Source: Rickettsiales bacterium (lineage in GTDB: Bacteria > Pseudomonadota > Alphaproteobacteria > Rickettsiales > UBA3002). From it: a stretch of 8,076 bases of DNA. Within the stretch, counting starts at the first letter, position 1; each line of letters opens with the position of its first letter. The notes beneath the pieces were generated by a model that saw only the letters and a list, made by a program, of their open reading frames with translations, ran no database searches and was not told the DNA's origin. The stretch is taken from NCBI GenBank assembly GCA_947441895.1, contig CANEUT010000065.1:1-8076 (forward strand), in the 5' to 3' direction. Made by a program: the position numbers and the translations under genes. Shown here one piece after another: positions 1-5,064 of this stretch.

Positions 1-224
1 CCCAAATCGGCCATGCCGGCCAGCGTGTTTGCGGCCGAGCCACCCGAAACTTCCACCGCTTGGCCAACCGCCGCATAGAGCGATTTGGCACGAGCTTCAT
101 CAATCAGCTGCATGGTGCCTTTGCGCATTTCCTGTTGCTCAATAAAGCTGTCGGGCGCGAACGAAAGCACATCCACAATCGCGTTTCCAATGGCAACAAC
201 GTCGTATTTTTTGGTAGCAGTCAT
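1..224 (-). CDS. PfkB-family sugar/nucleoside kinase, adenosine kinase-like (N-terminal part)
   Basis: This is the first 74 codons of a carbohydrate or nucleoside kinase; the rest lies beyond the left edge. It starts MTATKKYDVVAIGNAIVDVL, the usual first beta strand and substrate-side Gly-Asn-x-x-x-Asp of the PfkB/ribokinase fold (about residues 8-19). At residues 60-67 it has SGGSAANT, the glycine-rich PfkB substrate-binding motif. The beginning resembles the alphaproteobacterial proteins annotated as adenosine kinase, which would phosphorylate adenosine to AMP in the cytoplasm. Substrate cannot be fixed without the C-terminal ATP-binding and catalytic Asp region. The ATG lies 15 bases after the kdsB stop on the same strand, behind a purine-rich GAGAGAGTGAG, so the two are probably co-transcribed. 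No repeat insertion is visible in the part present. Confidence 0.82.
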   Translation of the reverse strand, partial: MTATKKYDVVAIGNAIVDVLSFAPDSFIEQQEMRKGTMQLIDEARAKSLYAAVGQAVEVSGGSAANTLAGMADL

Positions 225-239
225 TCTCACTCTCTCTTG

Positions 240-1031
240 TTAGGCACCAAGCAGGGCTCGGGCGCGTTCTAGGTCTTCAGCCGTATCGACGCCGAGTGGT
301 ACGGTATCGACCACCCTTGCGTCAATGCGAAATCCATGTTCCAGCGCGCGCAATTGCTCTAATTTCTCGCGCAGCTCCAGCGGGCTGGGGGGCAGTTTCA
401 CAAATCGGCGAAGCGCCGCAGCCCGATAGGCATAGACGCCGATATGGTGGTAACGCGCGCCCTCGCCATGGGGGGCGGGGCAGCGGGTGAAATACAGTGC
501 ACGCCCTTGATTTTGCTCGGCATTAAGCGCCAGCACCGCCTTCACTACCGAGGGGTTTTCATGCTCTTGCGCCCGCGTAATGGGGGCTACCAGCGTGGCA
601 ATATCCACCGCCGGATTATCGAGCGGCAGCAGCAATTCATACAATAAACGCGGTTCCAGCGTCGGCACATCGCCTTGAAGATTAATAATCGTGTCATAGC
701 CGGATGAGGGCGAGCTGGGCGAGCCAGCCTTGAGCGGCGCGAGGGTTGCGTCAGCAGACAAACCCGAGCCACTCAAAATTTCCACCGCTTCCCAAATGCG
801 GTCCGAGCCCGATGGATGGTCCGGGTTGGTGATAACGGCCTTGCCGCCAGCAGCCGCCACTGCATCGGCAATTTCAGGTCCATCGCAGGCAACCACCACC
901 TCGCCAATGGCGGCTTCCATGGCGCGTCGCCACACCTGCACAATCATCGGGGCATCACCCATCATGGCCAGCGGCTTGTTAGGCAGGCGTGTGGCTTTCA
1001 GGCGCGCTGGAATGACAACAAGAACCGACAT
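240..1031 (-). CDS. kdsB: 3-deoxy-manno-octulosonate cytidylyltransferase (CMP-Kdo synthetase) with an in-frame repeat insertion
   Basis: KdsB activates Kdo with CTP to give CMP-Kdo, the sugar donor for the inner core of lipopolysaccharide, in the cytoplasm. The protein is 263 residues. It has the N-terminal nucleotide-binding IPARLKATRLPNKPL (7-21), DHPSGSDR (71-78), the metal-binding NLQGDVP (117-123), HHIGVYAYR (195-203), SPLELREKLEQLR (216-228) and the C-terminal GVDTAEDLERAR (247-258). The start is the ATG before SVLVVIPAR. The frame is open further upstream to 1115, but that part has no family similarity and would cross the divergent spacer. Residues about 85-108 (low-complexity Gly/Ser/Ala/Pro) sit between the helix ending in EAVE and the strand YDTIINLQGD, where homologues have only a short loop. 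This segment is encoded by a repeat that also occurs in yejA. The metal site is intact, so the enzyme is probably active. Downstream is the PfkB kinase, likely in the same operon. Confidence 0.93.
   Translation of the reverse strand: MSVLVVIPARLKATRLPNKPLAMMGDAPMIVQVWRRAMEAAIGEVVVACDGPEIADAVAAAGGKAVITNPDHPSGSDRIWEAVEILSGSGLSADATLAPLKAGSPSSPSSGYDTIINLQGDVPTLEPRLLYELLLPLDNPAVDIATLVAPITRAQEHENPSVVKAVLALNAEQNQGRALYFTRCPAPHGEGARYHHIGVYAYRAAALRRFVKLPPSPLELREKLEQLRALEHGFRIDARVVDTVPLGVDTAEDLERARALLGA
710..779. repeat. Palindromic repeat family A, copy 1 (inside kdsB)
   Basis: On the plus strand this copy shares with positions 2387-2464 the blocks GCGAGC(T/C)GGGCGAGCCAGCC, GGCGCGAGGGTTG, TCAGCAGA and AACCCGAGCCA, then a short variable stretch ending in AAAAT. 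It lacks several bases (about CCGCGAA) that the other copy has in the middle. GGGTT and AACCC can pair around the TCAGCAGA loop. It encodes about residues 85-108 of KdsB on the minus strand, so it is read on the strand opposite to the yejA copy. The boundaries are the limits of similarity between the two copies, not proven ends. Confidence 0.8.
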
Positions 1032-1144
1032 GGCACTCAAAACGTAAAATAGTTGCGACGATGCTGGGGCTATGCTAGCCCCCAGTGATGTTGTCGTTAT
1101 CTGCGATGGCACCAAATTACAACCTCCAAGCGCGTGAGCCCATC
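1032..1144. promoter_or_regulatory. Divergent spacer between kdsB and the cytochrome c gene
   Basis: Both transcription units must be driven from this 113-base region or from further inside the neighbouring genes. No convincing -35/-10 pair could be picked by eye on either strand. The minus-strand TATTTT at about 1046-1051 is only a weak candidate -10 for kdsB. The one clear structure is the hairpin at 1064-1085. If the cytochrome gene used an earlier start (GTG 1085, ATG 1088 or ATG 1109), the spacer would be shorter. Confidence 0.4.
1064..1085. promoter_or_regulatory. Inverted repeat in the divergent spacer
   Basis: CTGGGGCTA (1064-1072) and TAGCCCCCAG (1076-1085) are inverted copies separated by TGC. 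The right arm has one extra C, giving a nine-pair stem with one bulge. No T-run follows on either strand, so a factor-independent terminator is unlikely. Its position in the middle of a divergent promoter region would suit an operator or a leader hairpin, which is inference only. Confidence 0.45.
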
Positions 1145-1720
1145 ATGTCATCGAACCTCAACCTCAATAAAATTGCTGCCGCGGTGCTTGTTGCGGGCCT
1201 TATTGGCATGGTGACCGGCAAGGTGACTGAGTATTTATACACGGGTGGCCCCAAACATCCGGGTCACCACGAGGAAGGTCATCGCGGCTATAAAATTGAC
1301 GTGGTGGAAACAAGCGACGCCGGTGGCGCAGCAGCACCGCAGACAGCCGCTGATATTTCAGCGCTTTACGCCACCGCTGATGTGAAGGCCGGGGCGGATT
1401 ATTTCGGCAAAAAATGTGCCGTCTGCCACAGTATCGAAAAAGGTGGTGCCAACAAAGTTGGGCCCCATTTATGGGGTGTAGTGAATCGTAAAGTGGCCAG
1501 CATTGGTGATTTTAATTATTCCAGCGCCATGAAATCGCACGGTGATCGCACCTGGAATTTTGATGAGCTGAACCATTTTATTTGGGGGCCAAACAAATGG
1601 GTGCCGGGCACTATCATGGGTTATGGTGGCAACAAAAAAGATCAGGAACGCGCCAACCTCAATGCCTATCTCAATTCGCAGTCCGACAGTCCAGCTAAAC
1701 TGCCCACCGCGAAGAAATAA
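1145..1720 (+). CDS. Membrane-anchored class I cytochrome c (CycM/c552-like)
   Basis: This is a 191-residue electron carrier. An uncleaved N-terminal signal anchor (hydrophobic about residues 9-25, IAAAVLVAGLIGMVTG) is followed by a His- and Ala-rich linker and a class I cytochrome c domain facing the periplasm. The single haem site is CAVCH at 91-95, and the sixth ligand is probably M158 in GTIMGYGG. The motif KVGPHLWGVV downstream of the haem site is typical of the family. Membrane-tethered cytochromes of this kind carry electrons from the bc1 complex to terminal oxidase in alphaproteobacteria. The ATG at 1145 was chosen because MSSNLNLNK leads straight into the anchor. The frame is open back to 1085 but the extra residues look unstructured, and the ribosome binding site (GTGAG) is weak. 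The stop TAA shares its last A with the ATG of yejA, so the two may be translationally coupled. Confidence 0.88.
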   Translation: MSSNLNLNKIAAAVLVAGLIGMVTGKVTEYLYTGGPKHPGHHEEGHRGYKIDVVETSDAGGAAAPQTAADISALYATADVKAGADYFGKKCAVCHSIEKGGANKVGPHLWGVVNRKVASIGDFNYSSAMKSHGDRTWNFDELNHFIWGPNKWVPGTIMGYGGNKKDQERANLNAYLNSQSDSPAKLPTAKK

Positions 1721-3789
1721 TGACATTACCATGTCATCCTGAGCATCGCGAAGGATCTCCTGCACCGCGCCTTCGATTCTTCAAGGCGCTCAGAATGACA
1801 CTGATGCTTGGGGGCGCATTTTGCATCGCCGCCCCTGCTTTGGCGGCGCCAGCCCATGGCATCGCGCAATATGGCAAACTGAAATATAACGCAGGCTTCA
1901 CTCATTTTGATTATGTGAACCCCAATGCCCCCAAAGGCGGGGTCATGAAACTTTCGGCACCCGCCACGTTCGACAGCATGAACCCGTTTATTTTGCGCGG
2001 ACTGGCGGCACCGGGCGTCAGCAACTATATCTATCAATCGCTGATGACACAATCCTACGACGAGCCGCAATCCTATTACGGACTCGTGGCGGAATCGGTC
2101 GATTTAGCAACCGATAAAGCATCGGCCATCTTCACCCTCAACAAGCTTGCCCGCTGGAACGATGGCAAACCCATCACCGCCGACGATGTGGTGTTCAGCT
2201 TCAACATATTGCGTGAAAAAGGCCATCCCAGCTATCGCATGTTGCTGAAACCCATCACCGCGGAGACCCTGGACACACGACGCGTCCGCGTCCATTTCGC
2301 CGATGCGTTGCGCCGCGAATTACCCATCATCGCCGCCTCCATGCCCGTTTTGCCGAAACATTATTTCTGTGCATCGGAAAGCAAAAGCGAGCCGGGCGAG
2401 CCAGCCATGAGCCCGCGAAGCGGCGCGAGGGTTGAATCAGCAGATCAACCCGAGCCAACAAAATGTATCCCCTTCGACAAAACCACCCTCACCCCACCAC
2501 TGGGCTCAGGCCCATACACCATTTCCCGCGTCGATCCGGGTCGTTCCATCACCTATGCGCGGTTGAAAGACTACTGGGCGGAAAACCTGCCCACCCAAAA
2601 AGGCCTCTATAATTTCGATACGCTGCAAATTGATGTCTACCGCGACGATGTGGTGGCGGTCGAAGGCATTAAATCGCAGCAGTTTGATTATTACGAAGAA
2701 TTCATCGCCCGCAATTTTGCCACCAGCTATAACATTCCCGCCGTGGCCGACGGCCGCCTCATTAAAACCGCCATCCCCCATAAAATTCCCCGTGGCATGC
2801 AGGGGTTTTTGTTCAACACGCGACTGCCAAAATTCAGTGACCCAAACGTGCGGCAAGCCATTGGCCTTTCGCTTGATTTTGAGTGGATGAACGAAAAGCT
2901 TTTCTACGGCGCTTACGCCCGCAACAGCAGCTTTTTCAACAATACCGAGTTCGAAGCCACGGGGTTGCCAACGAAAAAGGAGTTGACGCTACTGGAACCC
3001 TATCGCTGCCCTTCCCCTCCCCCTGTAGGGGGGAGGGCGGGAGGGGGCCACATGGATACGTTCGCGCCCACCACGGCCCCTCCCCAACCCTCCCCCTACA
3101 GGGGAGGGAGCTGTTTGCCACCAGAAGTCTTTACTACCGAATACGAAGTCCCCACCACCGACGGCACCGGCTTCGCCCGCGCCAATCTCATCAAAGCGCA
3201 AACGCTGCTGAACGAGGCGGGTTGGGTGATGAAAAACGGCATGCGCGTCAACGCAAAAACAGGGGAACCACTCACCGTCGAATTCCTCATGACCCAGCGC
3301 ACGTTCGAGCGGGTCATCGCCATTATGCGCCACAACTTGAAGAAGCTCGGCATTGCATCGACCTTCCGCTATGTCGATGCGTCGCAATATCAAAAACGCG
3401 TCGATGACCGCACGTTCGAGGTTATTTCCATCTGGTGGAATCAGGGCCTGTTTTATCCGGGGAATGAGCAATATCTCTATTGGCATTCCAGCCAGGCCGA
3501 TGTACCCGGCAGTCAAAACCTTGCCGGGGTGAAGAATAAAGCCGTCGACATGCTCACCGATAACATCATCCGCGCGCAAAATCTGGCCGAGCTCACCCCC
3601 GCCGCCCGCGCGCTCGACCGCGTGCTGCTTCAGGAACATTACGTCATTCCCCACTGGAACCTCAGCGCGTGGCGGGTGCTCTATTGGAACCAGTTTGGCC
3701 GCCCCAACATCACCCCTGCCTATAACATCGGCCTCGATAGCTGGTGGCAGGCAGCGCCTGACGCGAACGAAAAAGGAGCAGAAAAATGA
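1720..3789 (+). CDS. yejA: Periplasmic oligopeptide-binding protein YejA with repeat-derived N-terminus and two internal insertions
   Basis: This is the solute-binding subunit of the YejABEF peptide importer (SBP family 5, DppA/OppA-like). Family landmarks are FDYVNPNAPKGG, TFDSMNPF, ARWNDGKPITADDVVFSF, GSGPY, YWAENLPTQKG..NFD, SLDFEWMN, LNEAGW and the C-terminal IGLDSWW. The signal sequence is LMLGGAFCIAAPALA, probably cleaved after ALA. The frame has 689 codons against about 604 residues in E. coli YejA. The excess is explained by about 25 repeat-encoded residues before M26, residues about 223-249 (repeat A, just after MPVLPKHYF) and about 430-465 (repeat C, between LLEPY and LPPEVFT). The start is uncertain. 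ATG 1720 overlaps the previous stop (TAATG). ATG 1795 has AAGGCG six bases upstream, but its signal peptide would lack basic residues, whereas the repeat supplies R and K. No frame break is seen, so it is annotated as functional. Confidence 0.92.
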   Translation: MTLPCHPEHREGSPAPRLRFFKALRMTLMLGGAFCIAAPALAAPAHGIAQYGKLKYNAGFTHFDYVNPNAPKGGVMKLSAPATFDSMNPFILRGLAAPGVSNYIYQSLMTQSYDEPQSYYGLVAESVDLATDKASAIFTLNKLARWNDGKPITADDVVFSFNILREKGHPSYRMLLKPITAETLDTRRVRVHFADALRRELPIIAASMPVLPKHYFCASESKSEPGEPAMSPRSGARVESADQPEPTKCIPFDKTTLTPPLGSGPYTISRVDPGRSITYARLKDYWAENLPTQKGLYNFDTLQIDVYRDDVVAVEGIKSQQFDYYEEFIARNFATSYNIPAVADGRLIKTAIPHKIPRGMQGFLFNTRLPKFSDPNVRQAIGLSLDFEWMNEKLFYGAYARNSSFFNNTEFEATGLPTKKELTLLEPYRCPSPPPVGGRAGGGHMDTFAPTTAPPQPSPYRGGSCLPPEVFTTEYEVPTTDGTGFARANLIKAQTLLNEAGWVMKNGMRVNAKTGEPLTVEFLMTQRTFERVIAIMRHNLKKLGIASTFRYVDASQYQKRVDDRTFEVISIWWNQGLFYPGNEQYLYWHSSQADVPGSQNLAGVKNKAVDMLTDNIIRAQNLAELTPAARALDRVLLQEHYVIPHWNLSAWRVLYWNQFGRPNITPAYNIGLDSWWQAAPDANEKGAEK
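1731..1801. repeat. Palindromic repeat family B, copy 1 (N-terminus of yejA)
   Basis: The block begins ATGTCATCCTGAGCATCGCG, continues AAGGATCT and ends in GATTCTTC..GCTCAGAATGACA. TGTCATCCTGAG at the left and CTCAGAATGACA at the right are inverted copies with one mismatch. It is the same element as 3848-3904. Repeats of this GTCATCCTGAGC...GAAGGATC kind are, from memory, common between genes in many bacterial genomes. Here it lies between the yejA start at 1720 and the signal peptide, and encodes CHPEHREGS in the same frame in which the second copy encodes CHPERSEGS. Confidence 0.85.
2387..2464. repeat. Palindromic repeat family A, copy 2 (inside yejA)
   Basis: This is the longer of two copies; the other is inside kdsB at 710-779. 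GGGTTGA (2429-2435) pairs with TCAACCC (2445-2451), and the flanking GGCGCGA and GAGCC extend the stem imperfectly. In yejA it encodes a Ser/Pro/Glu-rich segment (SKSEPGEPAMSPRSGARVES and following) where E. coli YejA has only a short link between YW and LATPPLASGPY. TGT occurs on both sides (2368-2370 and 2464-2466). If that is a duplicated target, the insertion is 96 bases, exactly 32 codons; this is a guess from one copy. Confidence 0.82.
3008..3113. repeat. Palindromic repeat family C, copy 1 (inside yejA)
   Basis: This is a long inverted repeat. The left arm CTCCCCCTGTAGGGGGGAGG, continuing GCGGGAGGGGGCCA, is matched in reverse complement by a right arm running from GGCCCCTCCCCAACCCTCCC to CTACAGGGGAGGGAG. 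Each arm is itself a small hairpin centred on TGTA or TACA. The centre is about 25 bases. It encodes about residues 430-465 of YejA, rich in Pro and Gly, between two blocks that are adjacent in E. coli YejA. A second copy is in yejF at 7183-7276. Confidence 0.87.
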
Positions 3790-3811
3790 CGGTTGCTCGG
3801 CATTACAAAAA

Positions 3812-3845
3812 ATGTGTCGCCGTGAGCGCAGCGCAGCAATCCATC
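3812..3845. repeat. Repeat family D, left half (degenerate)
   Basis: GTGAGCGCAGCGCAGCAATCC resembles, in inverted orientation, the better kept copy at 3906-3942, whose reverse complement reads TTGCGAGGAGGCGCAGC followed by CGACGTGGCAATCCA. It lies just before repeat B and could be the other half of one D palindrome split by B. The match is short and imperfect. Confidence 0.5.
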
Positions 3846-3847
3846 TT

Positions 3848-3904
3848 CTGTCATCCTGAACGAAGTGAAGGATCCAGATTCTTCGCTCACGCTCAGAATG
3901 ACAG
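3848..3904. repeat. Palindromic repeat family B, copy 2 (yejA-yejB spacer)
   Basis: The ends CTGTCATCCTGA (3848-3859) and TCAGAATGACAG (3893-3904) are inverted copies with one mismatch. Inside are GAAGTGAAGGATC and GATTCTTCGCTCACGC, which complete an almost end-to-end palindrome. It is the same family as the yejA N-terminal copy at 1731-1801. It has no T-run, so it is not a standard terminator, though in RNA it would form a stable hairpin between yejA and yejB. Confidence 0.88.
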
Positions 3905-3905
3905 C

Positions 3906-3942
3906 TGGATTGCCACGTCGGCTGCGCCTCCTCGCAATGACG
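3906..3942. repeat. Repeat family D, right half
   Basis: TGGATTGCCACGTCGGCTGC followed by GCCTCCTCGCAATGACG is, in reverse complement, of the TTGCGAGGAG...GACGTGGCAATCC kind that from memory is a widespread bacterial intergenic repeat. It directly abuts repeat B and ends one base before the ATGGAGGG that carries the yejB ribosome binding site. Confidence 0.75.
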
Positions 3943-3944
3943 AT

Positions 3945-3950
3945 GGAGGG
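3945..3950 (+). promoter_or_regulatory. Ribosome binding site of yejB
   Basis: GGAGGG lies four bases before ATG 3955. It decides the start, because the frame is open upstream to 3865 through repeat sequence and another in-frame ATG at 3943 overlaps the site itself. Confidence 0.75.
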
Positions 3951-3954
3951 CTCA

Positions 3955-5064
3955 ATGGGTAATTACATCCTCCGCCGCCTCCTCCTCATGATCCCCACCT
4001 TGTTCGGCATTTTGCTGATTAACTTCGTCATCATTCAGGCCGCGCCCGGTGGGCCGGTGGAGCAAATGGTGGTGAAGCTGACCACTCCCGGCGCAGCCGG
4101 CACCAGCGACCGCATGGGCGGCGGCGGCGACTTGGGCGGCGCGCAAACCAGCAGCTTGCAACAGGCGCAGCAATCATCGGCCAGCGCCTATCGCGGCGCG
4201 CAGGGCATCGACCCCGAACTGCTGGCCGACATCAAAAAACAATATGGCTTCGACAAGCCCCCCGCCGAACGCTTCTGGCTGATGATTAAAAGCTACGCCC
4301 GGTTCGACTTCGGCAACAGCTTCTTCCGCGACACCCCCGTCATCAAACTCATCGCCGAAAAACTGCCTGTCTCCATCTCACTCGGCCTGTGGACCACGCT
4401 CATTGTCTATCTCGTTTCCATTCCCCTGGGCATTAGAAAAGCGGTGCGCGACGGGTCCGATTTCGACATATGGACCAGCGCCGCCATTGTGATTGGTCAG
4501 GCCGTGCCCGGGTTTTTGTTCGCCGTGCTACTGCTGATTCTGTTCGCTGGTGGCAGCTATGTGCAATGGTTCCCATTGCGCGGATTAGTGTCGGATGATT
4601 TTCACGCGCTTAGCACCCTCGGCCAAATCAAAGACTATGTGTGGCACATGGTGCTGCCCGTCACCGCCATGGTCATTGGTGGTTTCGCCTCGCTGACGCT
4701 GCTCACCAAAAACTCCTTCATCGAAGAAATCAGCAAACATTATGTGGTCACCGCCCGCGCCAAGGGCCTCACCGAAAACCGCATTCTTTATGGCCATGTG
4801 TTCCGCAACGCCATGTTGATTGTCATCGCCGGTTTGCCCAGCGCCATCCTCTCCATCCTCTTCACCAGCGCCTTGCTCATCGAAGTGGTGTTCTCGCTCG
4901 ACGGCCTTGGTCTGCTGGGGTTTGAATCGGCCCTGACGCGCGACTATCCGGTCATGTTCGCCACGCTGTTCATCTTCACCCTCATCGGTCTGGTGCTGAA
5001 GCTCATCGGCGATATCACCTACATGCTGGTCGATCCTCGCATCGACTTCGAGCGGAGGGGTTGA
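3955..5064 (+). CDS. yejB: Oligopeptide ABC transporter permease YejB
   Basis: This is the first inner-membrane permease of the YejABEF importer, 369 residues against about 364 in E. coli. It begins MGNYILRRLLLMIPTLFGIL, the usual first membrane helix of DppB/OppB-type permeases, followed by INFVIIQAAPGGPVEQ. A long periplasmic stretch includes a Gly/Ala/Gln-rich part (about residues 43-84), which is also long in other YejB proteins, and QYGFDKP. The remaining helices follow from LPVSISLGLWTTLIVYLVSI onward. The ATPase-contacting EAA loop is VVTARAKGLTENRILYGHVF (about 264-283). The C-terminus is YMLVDPRIDFERRG, the family ending. It is the only yej gene with no repeat insertion. The frame continues upstream into repeat sequence, but a good GGAGGG and family similarity fix the start here. 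It pairs with YejE, whose ATG shares a base with its stop. Confidence 0.95.
   Translation: MGNYILRRLLLMIPTLFGILLINFVIIQAAPGGPVEQMVVKLTTPGAAGTSDRMGGGGDLGGAQTSSLQQAQQSSASAYRGAQGIDPELLADIKKQYGFDKPPAERFWLMIKSYARFDFGNSFFRDTPVIKLIAEKLPVSISLGLWTTLIVYLVSIPLGIRKAVRDGSDFDIWTSAAIVIGQAVPGFLFAVLLLILFAGGSYVQWFPLRGLVSDDFHALSTLGQIKDYVWHMVLPVTAMVIGGFASLTLLTKNSFIEEISKHYVVTARAKGLTENRILYGHVFRNAMLIVIAGLPSAILSILFTSALLIEVVFSLDGLGLLGFESALTRDYPVMFATLFIFTLIGLVLKLIGDITYMLVDPRIDFERRG
5054..5060 (+). promoter_or_regulatory. Ribosome binding site of yejE
   Basis: GGAGGGG within the last codons of yejB precedes both a TTG at 5061 and an ATG at 5064. The spacing suits the ATG, which shares an A with the yejB stop TGA (TGATG) and implies translational coupling. 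Confidence 0.7.

Larger units (their letters stand above)
3786..3962 (+). other. Possible 58-codon reading frame through the yejA-yejB repeat region
   Basis: An ATG overlaps the yejA stop (AATGA) and the frame stays open through three repeat segments. It stops with TAA at 3960-3962, overlapping the start of yejB (ATGGGTAA). It would encode MTVARHYKK, then CHPERSEGSRFFAHAQNDS from repeat B and WIATSAAPPRNDD from repeat D. There is no family similarity and no distinct ribosome binding site. It is most likely not a functional protein, but its overlaps at both ends would let ribosomes cross from yejA to yejB without a gap. Confidence 0.2.

Noticed and set aside
1029..1115. A longer KdsB starting at 1115
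   Set aside because: The added 28 residues have no family similarity, would overlap the cytochrome upstream region, and the ATG at 1031 gives the usual SVLVVIPAR start.
2989..3654. A 221-codon open frame on the minus strand inside yejA
   Set aside because: It lies antisense to a clearly conserved yejA region, crosses a repeat, and its protein has no recognisable family. It is a by-product of GC-rich codon use.
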